From NCBI RefSeq assembly GCF_000002985.6, contig NC_003282.8, positions 2,914,001 to 2,978,000 on the forward strand: a DNA stretch of 64,000 bases, written 5' to 3'. Positions within the stretch are counted from its first letter, which is position 1, and each line of letters starts with the position of its first letter. The stretch comes from Caenorhabditis elegans (lineage: Eukaryota; Nematoda; Chromadorea; Rhabditida; Rhabditidae). The translations under genes and the position numbers were made by a program. Under the pieces are notes generated by a model. That model ran no database searches. It saw only the letters and a program-made list of their open reading frames with translations, and had not been told where the DNA came from. This document shows, piece by piece, positions 1-10,195 of this stretch.

Positions 1-1380
1 CAGTGGATTTCAAAATGTGCGAGTCCGCAATGTGTCGTCGCGGTGTACGCAGAATCTGTGCATACACCGTTGCGTACCGTAATCCTCGAAAGTTCTTAAT
101 TCCTATTATCGATTATTCAGAGAGGTGATTCAGTGGTTTTTCGATGAAATCGATAGAAAAAAGATTGAAAATTGCAGAAATATCAGCGAAAAATTAATTT
201 CAGAGCATTTTTATCGGAAAATTGTCGAAATCGAGGATTTTTAGAGATAAATCGACGAAATATGAGCCCGCCACGCGGTTTTCTTGGGAAAACAAGCCCT
301 TTGAACACAAAATGACAACAAAAATGCGATAAATCGCAATTAAATTCCAGTTTGTCCTAATAATTGCATCATATGACGACACAAAAGGGTCTTTTCTCGG
401 AAGGAGAGGCCGAGAGCAGAAATTTGGGCAAAATCACGGATTTTGACAGGATTTGCACATTCGAGGACAAATTGAGCTGGAAAATAGTTGAAATCGACGA
501 AAATTGGCGTTTTCATCGAGAATCTTCGAACGGAGGATGCTCCGGGGAAGAGATTTTCTCCAGAAATCGACTTTACGCAAGATTACGCAAGATTCTTGAC
601 TACACAAAAGGCTATTTTAACGCTAAATTCTCGTGATTGAGAGCGAAAAAAAGCTAAAAAGAAAAAAAGCTAACGAGAAATGAGTAAATGGGAAAAACCG
701 GCGAGAGACGCAGAGAAGACAGGGGAAATTAGAATACGTCCGCGCCCGCTGTCGGTAAAGATCGTCTCTCCTCCTACTGTAGTGTGCAACATTGTACGCC
801 TGGTCGTTGTGTGCATGTCGGTGACGAGTTCCACGAGTCATCGAGCATCTGAAATCGAACGAAAAGGCACGAAATAATCATAAGTGTTTATCTAACTAAA
901 AGTGTTACGAATATAAGAGTGTGAAAATGTGCTGATCCTTACACTACCTAGAAAAATAATTACTTTTTTTCAAAAAATTCGGAAAAATTAAATTTTCATT
1001 GAAAAAATTCTTAAAAATTGGAAAAATAGATTTGAAAACGTTTTTTTTTCAAAAATTCAAAATATAATGTTGAATTTTCTGAAAATTAGTGCCTTTTTAA
1101 TTTATTTACTGAAAAATACTGAACAAATTGTCATGGAAAATGCATTTTTTTTCGAATTTTTAAAAACAAATTCAACTTTTTCCGTTTAAAACCTCACTTT
1201 TTGAAAATCTTAAAGCCAAAAATAAATAATAAATATTTAAAAAAAATAAATATTAAACTTTCCAAGAAAAAAAAGAAGAAATCATGTTATTTTCAGGTAA
1301 AATAAAAATGAACATTTCAAAAAAAATTAAATAACAGAGACTATCAAAAAAAATTATATCAAAAACAGAAAAAAGATGGA
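1..1380. other. AT-rich noncoding stretch, no gene recognised
   Basis: The first 900 bases are less AT-rich than what follows and contain short open frames on both strands (for example 364-636 plus, 623-841 minus) with no recognisable protein. From about 950 on the sequence is homopolymer-rich. It could hold a UTR or promoter of a gene outside the window, but nothing here decides that. Confidence 0.4.
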
Positions 1381-1471
1381 AAATCTTTAAAATATGGGGG
1401 AATTTTCATCGTTTCTGATTCTCCGACATTTCCATTTCATCTCGAATGACCATTGATGGGACGTAGTGAAG

Positions 1472-1822
1472 TCACACGATGGCTCCGACTGTAGGATTTC
1501 GGCCCTGCAAAAATTTAAATAAATTTTCCTGATTTTTCAAAATAAAAGTAATTTTTTGGAACTTTTTTTTAAAAATTAGAGCGTTCTAATATTTAAAAAA
1601 AAAACAATTTTTTTAAAGCATTTTCCATGCAGAATTTGAGACTTTCAGCTTATTTTACAGCTATTTTGTAATTTTTCCAGCCAAAAAACGAAGATTCTTC
1701 TACCTGGAATTTCTTGAACAATTCCTTCGCAATATCTCCACTTTCCCTATTCAATATCGTCGTTTTCAGCCATTCTCCAGTTGGCAATTCATTGTCCTCC
1801 TCGTCAAATGTCTCATGGATAT
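1472..1822 (-). CDS. Candidate pair of 3'-terminal exons, unidentified gene or gene fragment
   Basis: On the minus strand a possible exon at 1822-1704 is flanked by an acceptor-like CTGAG and a good donor (CCAG followed by GTAGAA). It encodes an acidic, helix-like peptide containing EEDNELPTGEWLKTT and ending KELFKKFQ. A second block starts at 1504 after TTTTTGCAG and, in the same phase, reads GRNPTVGAIV and a stop at 1472-1474. The codon choice and composition look coding and contrast with the AT-rich flanks. No upstream exon was found on the minus strand, and a palindromic element lies just beyond at 1891. This may be the remnant of a gene or the 3' end of one whose other exons I could not see. 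The product is not recognised. The acceptor of the first exon is weak. Confidence 0.3.
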
Positions 1823-1890
1823 CTCAGGCGAGCATCTGGAAATTGAGGCAATTTTCAGAAATAATTGTTCAATTTTTTTTCGTATTTATT

Positions 1891-2018
1891 ATAACGGGAA
1901 CACAAAATTCTAAGAATGCGTACTAAGCAACATATTTGACGAGCAAAATATCCCGCAGCGAAAACTACAGTAATCCTTTAAATGACTACTGTCGCGCTTG
2001 TGTCGATTTACGGGGTCG
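1891..2018. repeat. Partial copy of palindromic DNA element (family C)
   Basis: The block begins ATAACGGGAACACAAAATTC and runs through a 'CAACATATTTGACG' segment to a 'GTGTCGATTTACGGGG' segment. The same order of motifs appears in the complete hairpin copy at 6106-6352, so this looks like one arm of that element. Confidence 0.65.
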
Positions 2019-2448
2019 ATTCCCTAAAAAACACATTTCTCGAATTTTGACAGCGATATTCTATTTTTCGTATTCCTTGGTCATTTTTGTACTTAGTTTT
2101 AAAAGGTTATTCATTAATAAATTATTTTAATTGAAAAACGACCAGTATTGGCGTGATTTTGATTAGTAAACTCCTGCAGGCGTATTTTCAACAGACTTCA
2201 AATTAATGCGCCCGAAAGGCTCGAAAAGCAAACGCGCTCTGTTGAACTCCTTCTGCGCGCGCATTCAAATTTAGTTTTTTCTTTCTTCCAAATATTTTTA
2301 TACGGAAACAGATAGTTTCACACTGTATTTGCAAATTTTAAAGGCAATTTTTATCAAAAAATTTTTTTTTTATTTAAAAAAAATAAATTCTCAAAAAAAT
2401 TCCGGTTTTTTTCAAATTCTAAAAACACTGATAAGATTCCAAAATATC

Positions 2449-2585
2449 ATAAGGGTCCCCCCTTATGAACTGAATCTTCAGCTCCAAAGGATCACAAGGG
2501 TCCCCCCTTATGAACTGAATCTTCAGCTCCAAAGGATCACAAGGATCCTCCTTTATGATCTGAATCTTCAGCTCTAAAATTTCCC
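2449..2585. repeat. 45-bp tandem repeat, about three copies
   Basis: Three successive units each contain an 'AAGGGTCCCCCCTTATGA' type core followed by 'ACTGAATCTTCAGCTC'. The third copy has diverged. The period is 45, a multiple of three, so one plus frame stays open through it; that is a by-product of the repeat. A lone core-like fragment recurs near 3231-3248. Confidence 0.85.
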
Positions 2586-3560
2586 CTCTTATGTTTGAAA
2601 AATATTGAAAAATAAATTGTTTTGGAATTTTTTAAAAAAGCGTTTAACTTTATAGAAAACACAACTTTGGTAGTTCTTACAAGTTTGGGCATTCATATTG
2701 CATTTTTAGCTAAACAATTAACCAAATTAGAGTTGACTGAGCGTATAGACGTCTTACTTTCTAAGACTTATAACTCTGTTGGTGTTTGAATTAATAAAAT
2801 GTAGACAATTGAAATGTTGTTGGCAACAATATGAAAAACATTTTGTTAGTGGGTACTTTCTAGTTATCTTTAGTGGCTGCGGAGATGTGAGCTCCAAGAC
2901 AACCAAAATATGCTAGATCTGTGCTCAACATTATCTCAGTTCTGGACAAAGATGAAAAGATGCCTACAACTATGAAAACGTTTATTGCTTCAAGCTTAAC
3001 ATGGTTGTAGTTGAAGGCTTTTTGATACCTCCCTTCTAGAATTGGATAAATCCGTTTTAAGACAGGAGGTTTTATTGTTCAGAGCCCCAAGGAATGTCGG
3101 TTTGACTTATAGAAAACACCTATTTTGGCAAGAAAATGTATAGAAACAACCAAGTAAGTGATTTCTATATCTCATGAATATTTGAAAATTTTTGAAAAAA
3201 ATTTTTTTTCAATTTTTTCAGAAAAAAAATCCAAAGGGTCCCCCCTTACAAAAATTTTCAAAACTTTTTTCGAAAATTTTTTTTGAAAACTTTTCAGATT
3301 TTGGTTGGATCTTATAAAAAATGCAATTTTGGTTGTTTTTTCAGTTTGGATGTTCAGAACACAATTTCAGTCAAAAACCTAAGGTATAGTAGAACTCCTA
3401 TGTATGTAAATCGAATTCACTTTGGATGCTTACACTCAAAATAATAAAACTGCGTGGCGTGTACTGCAGATTTTCAGAGATTTAAGCCGCGCCCACACTC
3501 CTGCTATGCGCGCGCACAGTATTTGCAAGTGCGGCGCGCGCAATTCTCAACTAGTTTTTT
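2586..3560. other. Noncoding stretch, no gene seen
   Basis: AT-rich sequence with no open frame of note. Segments near 2650-2700 and 3305-3370 resemble each other loosely (runs of 'ttttggtwgtt' followed by 'gttygggcattca'), suggesting two decayed copies of a dispersed repeat. GC-rich spots with GCGCGC at about 2257 and 3505-3540 are the only sharp composition changes. Confidence 0.4.
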
Positions 3561-4232
3561 ATTACCGGTACAGAGAGTGTAGATAGTTAGAGAGTGGCAG
3601 ACATCCGGGACCCAAAGGGGAGGGGCGCGGGGAAGAGACGAAACGATTTACGAGGTGTCGGTTTACGGAGCATTTCTCTTGATTTTTTTTCTTTAGCGCA
3701 GACCGATTTTCTTCTAATTTCTGTTGTTTTTATCCATTTTTCTTCCTCTTTTTTTTGTTTTCTTGTAAAAAATGATTTTTTGAATAAAGATAATATGTTT
3801 TTAATGTGTTTTCTGTTTATTTTTTATGGAAAATTGAAAGGATACACCCTCACTAGCTTTTCTGCATTTTTAATCCTCTTTTTCAGCAATTTCAGGTAAT
3901 TCGCCGGTTTTTTCATTTTATAAATTGCTGAAAAATTTTTCCTTTCAATCCTTTCAATTTTCCATAAAAAATAAACAGAAAACACATTAAAAACATATTA
4001 TCTTTATTCAAAAAATTATTTTTTACAAGAAAACAAAAAAAAAAGAGGAAGAAAAATGGATAAAAACAACAGAAATTAGAAGAAAATCGGTCTGCGCTAA
4101 AGAAAAAAAATCAAGAGAAATGCTCCGTAAACCGACACCTCGTAAATCGTTTCGTCTCTTCCCCGCGCCCCTCCCCTTTGGGTCCCGAATGTCTGCCACT
4201 CTCTAACTATCTACACTCTCTGTACCGGTAAT
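3561..4232. mobile_element. Long-hairpin MITE, family A (copy 1)
   Basis: The left end ATTACCGGTACAGAGAGTGT is matched in reverse at 4213-4232. The two arms (about 3561-3845 and 3945-4232) are near-perfect inverted repeats of roughly 285 bases with a loop of about 100 bases. A shorter relative sits at 20532-20749 and shares the terminal 60-70 bases. There is no transposase inside, so it would be a non-autonomous DNA element. The 101-residue open frame in the left arm is a by-product. Confidence 0.85.
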
Positions 4233-4732
4233 ATTGCTTTTTGCTCCCATTTTCTTGTCAAATACTGTTATTTTCTTGAAAATTGTTCACTTTCCAGGTG
4301 TTTTTTGTGTTCAAAAATGAAATAAATAATTTTGTTTCGAGAAAAACACTGTGAACTATCCGTTTTTATCGATTTTATCGCTATTTCGAAGTTAATTTCA
4401 CGTTTTCTTCAAAAATTCTCAATTTTTCCCTCAATTTCAGGGGACTTTCAATGCAATTACGAAGCATACATCATGAGCCGAAAATGCAGTACTTTGACGC
4501 GTTCAAACCAAGCTCTGCATCGAGAAGTGGTTGTATTTTCAGCCATATTTTGAAAATCTTCAGTACCAATCCATGTATAGGTAGGGAATTTGGCCTAGAA
4601 GTCGAATTTTAAAGAAAAAAATGTTTTCGAAGCATTAATGAAAGTTTCTTTTTCTTCCAATTTCTGGATTTTCTAACACTACAAAAATTCACAATTTCAG
4701 GTTAAACATCTCGATTGAGCCGATAAATCAAA

Positions 4733-5378
4733 ATGGGCGATGGATATCCAAGACCAACGACAACAAGAAGCTCGGCGGGACCCAGAAACATGCAGTACAA
4801 GGATGAGAACACATGGTTTTCAAAAAAAAATCAGAAATATGATAAAATGTGTTTAAATTTTTAGGCTAGCAGATGCTGCAGCTGACGGAGACGGCTGGAA
4901 GGATCCATCAATCTCAGAGACGGGTCATAAACCGATCTCAGAATGCGGCAAGACTACGATCGGCTTGTGGTGTATGAGTCCAGCATTGGTTAGTACAATA
5001 TGAGTCCTATAATTCTACAAAACGAATACAAAAATTAAATTTTAATTGTGAAAATCGAATTTTCAGTCCTTCTTCGACGCATTCAACAAAACACGATCGA
5101 TAGTCCTCGCAACCCTGCTCCCAATGGCAAGAACCGACTTGAATGACAAGAAGCGAGCTTGGTGTTCGAATAAAACGAAAAGTAAGTAGAACTCAACAAA
5201 AAAACAAATAAAAATTAGTGAATAACAAATTGTCGTTTCAGATTCCATCAAGCAATGCTTCATCGTCTTCATCTTCGGATTCGAAAGGAGATTCGGCGAT
5301 GGTCGTCACTGTCACTACTTGAATGACAAGAAGCGAACCGATTTGAGGACTTTTCCGAGTGGTTTATCGAGACTTTGA
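4733..5378 (+). CDS. Small protein with a FANCJ/XPD-type helicase fragment
   Basis: Four exons splice in phase: 4733-4815, 4865-4988, 5067-5181 and 5242-5378, giving 152 residues. A TTTCAG at 4695-4700 just upstream fits a trans-splice or 5' UTR acceptor. Exons 2-3 encode IGLWCMSPALSF followed by FNKTRSIVLATLLPM. From family knowledge this resembles the 'WC..PA..F ... R.IVL.SGTL.P' segment of FANCJ/BRIP1 and RTEL-like XPD-family helicases, with the SGTL part altered here. No Walker box or other helicase motif is present, so no helicase activity is expected. A NDKKR motif appears twice, at about residues 92-96 and 136-140, suggesting an internal duplication. An AATAAA lies at about 5663. It is either a young chimeric gene or a helicase-derived pseudogene that kept an open frame. 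The family assignment is by eye. Confidence 0.5.
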
Positions 5379-5468
5379 GACTGGAAGGAGCTTTTATTGG
5401 CCACTATTTAAATTATGAGGCTGTTAACTACTAATTTCCAGTCAAATAGAGTTAATGTTTTTAATAAT

Positions 5469-5640
5469 TCCAGGCTGCACCCGTGACCATCTTCGAGACT
5501 GTTCCAGGCAACTTTGAGTCATGCACTAATACATCGGAGCTAGGATCCATTTTAAAGCAGTCGATTTCAACGGGAGCTCTCTTATCTACTTGGCCCAAAA
5601 CAGAAACTAATTTTCCATTTTGGTATTTCATTAATTAATA
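5469..5640 (+). other. Exon-like block downstream of the helicase-fragment gene
   Basis: After AATTCCAG at 5467-5474 an open frame reads AAPVTIFETVPGNFES and continues to a stop near 5635, followed by a poly(A) signal near 5663. It does not join in phase to the preceding exon with any donor I could find. It could be a decayed last exon of the ancestral helicase copy or part of the 3' UTR. Confidence 0.35.
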
Positions 5641-5864
5641 GATACCTTGAGATGATCTCAATCAATAAAACCTTGAAATCTTTACATATTCTAGTTGTTC
5701 CCTGCCCAAATTATCAATTGATTTCTCATTGTAGATGTTTTTTTTTAAACTTTTCTGTAATAAAAATTATAATTTAAGAAAATGTCGCGTGATCCGAACA
5801 TTTCTAGAGAACAACTGATACGAGTAAAAGGTATATTATTCATTTAATAAAATAAGCAAAAATC

Positions 5865-7173
5865 ATGGTACAACTGAGAATTTGCACAGATGGTGGACGT
5901 GGAGAGTCGAGAGTTGTCGGAAGGTCGATCGGTTTTGTAGCCAAACCAGCACAGAGATCGGCTGGAACCGAAGTACATCCATTGAGCTTTCCCGATCTAA
6001 TGCGCTGCCAGCAGGTCGGCCCCGATCTTCCGTCCATTTCGGATTCCGGCACACAATGTAGTTTTGACTCTGAAAAAGGAAAAGAGATTATTGATGAGGT
6101 AGAATATTACGGGAACACAAAATTCTGAGAATACGTATTGCACAACATATTTGACGCGCAAAATATCTCGTAGCGAGAACTACAGTAATTGAGAAAAAAA
6201 AATGAGAAAATTCATTTCAAAAATCTAGAACCCGTAAATCGACACAAGCGCTACAGTAGTCATTAAAAGAATTACCGTAGTTTTCGCTACGAGATATTTT
6301 GCGCGTCAAATATATTGTAAAGTACGCATTCTCAGAATTTTGTGATTCCATAATATATAAATTAGCCGAGATAAAATTTAAAGTATTTTTAGATGAATTC
6401 TGTGTTTGCTAGAATCAGAAAAGCTATTTGTGAAATTGACCCGAGTTCCTTTCCTAGTCTAGATTCACTCAAATACACCAAAAACCGCGGAGGAGATTAT
6501 GAGAAACGTCCGGGAGGTCTTGGATATTCTGAAGGAAAAAATGGGATCTGATTCGAAGCACACATTCCTCAACAACACTGTTACTGCAACTGCTCAATTT
6601 TGTGGAATTCATAGAGACACTGTGAAACGTCGCACCCCGGAACGAAGCCAGCAACCAAGGAAACGTATTTGTGAAATGAGCAAGAAGGAACGGTATCGAA
6701 AGGAAGTTTCAAAACTTTCTTTGGTGAAACGGCTTCAGCTCACAAAGTACATCCATGGGCTCTGGTGTGATGGGAAAGACGTGGTTATTGAATCCTTGCA
6801 GAGTTGGGCAGAATCGAATATTCAGTGGAACAGAGGATCTACAAGTTTGAGATTTGTGATGCGTGGTTTGGGATTTGTGTACAGAAAGAAGAATCACAAC
6901 ACCATCGTTGACGAAAGGCTAGATATTGTGAAGAACAGAAATATTTATCTGAAAATTAAAGAAGAATTAGATGTGAAGAAGTACTATATTGGATCTTGTG
7001 ACGAGACATGGGTCTACGCGGGAATGGTCAGTGTTTATGGTTGGCAGCATGGTGATGGAGAAATGTACAAGAAGGCAAGATTAGCTGACATGGAAAACCC
7101 CCAATCAGGGCCTCAAAAGGGTAAAAACAAGGGAAGAAGAGGAGTGACAGCAGCAGTTACCGTATCCGTATAG
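5865..7173 (+). CDS. Truncated Tc1/mariner-like transposase-derived gene
   Basis: An in-phase model uses exon 5865-6098 and exon 6463-7173 (314 residues). The second exon is the recognisable part. It has TPKTAEEIMRN, a helix-turn-helix-like TATAQFCGIHRDTVKR, and CDETWVYAGM, which fits the first Asp block (D-x-TW) of an IS630/Tc1/mariner DDE transposase. The frame ends shortly after GKNKGRRGV, where an intact enzyme would continue with the second and third acidic residues, so the catalytic core is incomplete and it cannot transpose itself. The first exon (MVQLRICTDGG...) has no recognised domain and may be unrelated sequence captured upstream. The intron between them is essentially a palindromic element. 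The last 61 bases overlap the opposite-strand DUF3557-type gene. The exact 5' structure is uncertain; the transposase similarity is by motif only. Confidence 0.55.
6106..6352. mobile_element. Palindromic MITE, family C (full hairpin copy)
   Basis: The left part ATTACGGGAACACAAAATTC is answered in reverse at the right end, and both arms contain GCGCGTCAAATAT / ATATTTGACGCGC and TCTCGTAGCGA motifs. It lies inside the intron of the transposase-like gene, making up most of that intron. No coding capacity. Confidence 0.8.
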
Positions 7174-8229
7174 TGACCGTATCGTTGATCCAGAATGAAA
7201 ATTTGTGGGAATTCATCGCACTCATCTCCAAATATTCCACACAATTCATATTGAAACATCGCAAGATCGTTTCCTTCTGCCAGTAAAGTGAATGCTTTGA
7301 ATAAATTCGCGACCAAATCGGCATCTTCAGTGATGAAGATACGCTCTGTTTCAATTTCACGGTCTGGGTGGAGCAAAGCGTCAATCAAAATGAGGAAATC
7401 GAAAACTTCAACACCTTCAATAGTAAATTCGATCAAAGAGTTGGGTAGTGCTCCGATGTCATGGAAGAGCTCACGAGGAACAATATAAAGCATCAATCCA
7501 TCGCAAGTTCTCAAGATTTCGTGTCGATTAATCACATCCAGCAAATCCAAATTGTGACCTCCAGAGAGATAAATGAGCAATGGCGTGCTCTTTGGATCGA
7601 TTAATCGATCGGTAAGCGACGACCAATTCCGTACATATTGAACCATGAACTTCTTGAAGGATTCCGGCAGCTCAGGTACACAGTCTTCATCTGGAAGATT
7701 CAACCATTTAACATGGATCTGCGGATGTCGTCCATTGAGTTGCGCTCTCGTCAGAGTGTGTGGGGCTTCGAACTGAAAATGTATTCATTGAAATATCCGT
7801 TCTCTAGAATAGTTATCGATTTTAGTGAGAAAAAAACCAAAAAGTTATCATTATTAGATTTAAAATGGCGAAAAATTTTCGATTTGAGAAAAAAAAACGA
7901 ATTTTTCGTTTTTATTTTCAAAAGAATTTAGTAAAATACTTAAAACCGACACCCTCGTCTAGAATGGCAAAAATTCATACATTGTTCCTAGCACCAAGTT
8001 TGTATTTCACTCCATTGACAGAGATTGTACTACGATTGAATTCCAGCTTCTTGATAATCAGAGGTTGCGATTTTTCGATCTTTACAAGAGATGGGCATTG
8101 TGCGGCCAGTCGGAATCTGAGAATTATGTATTTAGTTAATTACAGAAACTGTTTGTCTCACCTTTTATTCGCCTCCAAGTGTTTGATAATGCACTGCATG
8201 GATAGATAGGTGAGTGGCTTCGAGTCCAT
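7113..8229 (-). CDS. DUF3557-type nematode protein, C-terminus read antisense through a transposon remnant
   Basis: Three exons join in phase on the minus strand: 8229-8162, 8116-7981 and 7772-7113, for 287 residues. The N-terminus MDSKPLTYLSMQC, with LEANKRFRLAAQCPSL and later VNGVKYKLG, matches the F-box-like start of the expanded C. elegans family known as DUF3557. From family knowledge these proteins are paralogue-rich and of unknown function, often near F-box genes. A good acceptor (TTTTAATTCAG) lies just upstream of the chosen ATG. Residues after about 270 (TVTAAVTPLLPLFLPF) are encoded by the antisense strand of the transposase-like gene, so the natural C-terminus seems to have been replaced. 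The protein is also shorter than I would expect for the family. It may be a functional chimera or a decaying paralogue. Confidence 0.65.
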
Positions 8230-9098
8230 GTTTGCAGAAATCTGAATTAAAAATTTTTTATCGGTAATTGCTTCAAATTTCGCAAGAAAAACATGAAAAA
8301 ACACAGTTAAAATTCGAAAAATCGAAAGAAAAATCAAAAAGCTACAGTTGAACACATCGCGATGAAACCCATGCAACAAGATACTGTGTGTCCCTTTAAA
8401 TTTACAGTAATATCAGCGTGCATTTTTTCGGCATTTCTCACTTTCGGCAATCGGCGATTCAGGCAGTTTCCAGTTTTTAAAATTTCTATCACAATATCTA
8501 CTATTTATTCTTCTATTTATTCTTGCATTTTTTCCGGTTGAAAACCATCAGGCTACTGCTGGAAATGCCTTCAAAAATTTCTCAAAAATTCTCAAAAAAA
8601 ATAACGACTTTATTCAAAAAATCATCAAAATTTCCAAAAGAGAAAAAAAAATCAATTTCGATGGAAGAAGATTTTCTGGAAACTGGGAGAAAAAAAGAAG
8701 AATTTAAATTAAATGGACGACGACGGTTTGATGAGGATCGTGAGACAACAGAGACAAAAAAATTTTTTAAAAAATTCAATGGGATGGGGAGGAAATTGTA
8801 GAATTTCGAGACAAAAAACCGGGCGGGGACAAAAAAAATCAATATTTAGATATATAGTAGAAGATGGGGAAAATCGAGATTTTTATGCAATTCATACAAT
8901 TTATTGGAAGTTCGTAAGGGGGCGGGAAAAGGCGGGACAAAGAGCAGGCTGAGAGAATTTCGAATTTTTTTTTGTTTGATGTGATTTTTTGTAGTTGTTC
9001 TAGAGGCGAGCTTCGGAGACGATCAGGCTTCTGAAAAAAAATTATTAATTTATTTTTTAAATTGTTAAAAAAAATTTATTAAAATGCATATTTATTGT
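8230..9098. other. Intergenic, no gene recognised
   Basis: Purine-rich, with overlapping short frames on both strands at 8520-8950 that have low-complexity K/F-rich products. A minus-strand TTTTTTTCAG at about 9030 precedes a short open block (KPDRLRSSPL...), which could be a downstream exon of ubc-13 or chance. The upstream region of the DUF3557-type gene lies at the left end. Confidence 0.35.
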
Positions 9099-10190
9099 TG
9101 GGTCCCACAGCGAAAACTAGGAAAATCTACTGTTTTCAGAGCCGAAATCGAAAATTCGAAGGGTCGATTTACGCAGCCCGTGTACTCCTCGAGGAGAAGT
9201 GGGAATGATTTTTATACAGTTTTTTAACATTAAAACTACCAAAAAAATGGCTCATAAATTCAATTTCCAGCTGAAAACTGCTTTTAAGACACTAAATACT
9301 TCGATTTTCACTGAAAAACTGGAATTTAGCGCTAAAGTTGTTATAGTTATGTAAAATTTGTGGAAAAGTCGATGCGAAAACGGTCCAAAATCAATCATTT
9401 TAGCGCAATTTTGGAGCAAAAATCGAAAAATCGAACTAGAAACCTCCGAAATTGGCACATGTCGATTTACGCAGCTCGTGTACTCCCCGCGGAGAAGAGG
9501 GGTGAAGCACATGGATTTTGAGGCGAAAATTGTTGATGTTGGCCTATTTTTTCCTGATTTGAATCTTTAAATCACCAATTTAGGTCTAAATTATAGTGTT
9601 TCTGATAAATTTTTATTTTCGATTTTTTAAAGGTTGAAAAACTAAAAAAAATTCGAAAATAAAAATTTATCAAAAAAGCTATAATTCCGAGCAAAAATTG
9701 ATGATTTAAACGTTCAAATTAGAAAAAATAGGCCAAAATCAATAATTTTCACCTTAAAACCCGTTTTTTTCACCCCCACTTCTCCTCGGGGAGTACACGA
9801 GTTGACGTAAATCGACATGCGCCAATTTCAGGGATTTTTAGTTCGATTTTTCGATTTTGGCTCCATAATTGCGCTAAAAGTATTGTTTTTCGCCGTTTTC
9901 GTCGACTTTTCCTGAAATTTTACTTAAATATAGCAAATTTAGCCGTAAATTACAGTGTTTTCCGTGAAAATCGATATTTTTAGTGGCGTAAAAGCAGTTT
10001 TCGGCTGGAAATCGGATTTACGAGCCATTTTTTGATAGTTTTAATGTTAAAAAGGTCAAAAACTGTATAAAAATCATTCCAACTTCTCCTCGGGGAGTAC
10101 ACGATCGGCGTAAATCGACATGAGGTCGAATTTTCGATTTTGGCTTCAAAAGAATTGCAAATTTTCATCGATTTCGTGGCGAGACCCTAG
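9099..10190. mobile_element. 1.1-kb palindromic element abutting the ubc-13 stop codon
   Basis: Two arms of about 540 bases (9099-9640 and 9645-10190) are diverged inverted repeats. Each arm carries two 'GTGTACTCC..GAGGAGAAG' modules (about 9180, 9478, 9780 and 10085, the last two inverted) next to a 'CGATTTACGC' motif. The right end CGTGGCGAGACCCTAG lies only six bases from the ubc-13 stop, so the element supplies that gene's 3' flank. Confidence 0.75.
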
Positions 10191-10195
10191 ATATA

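Noticed and set aside
2329..2577. 82-codon plus frame with a repeated LQLQRITRVPPYELN motif
   Set aside because: Comes from the 45-bp tandem repeat and has no splice context or family.
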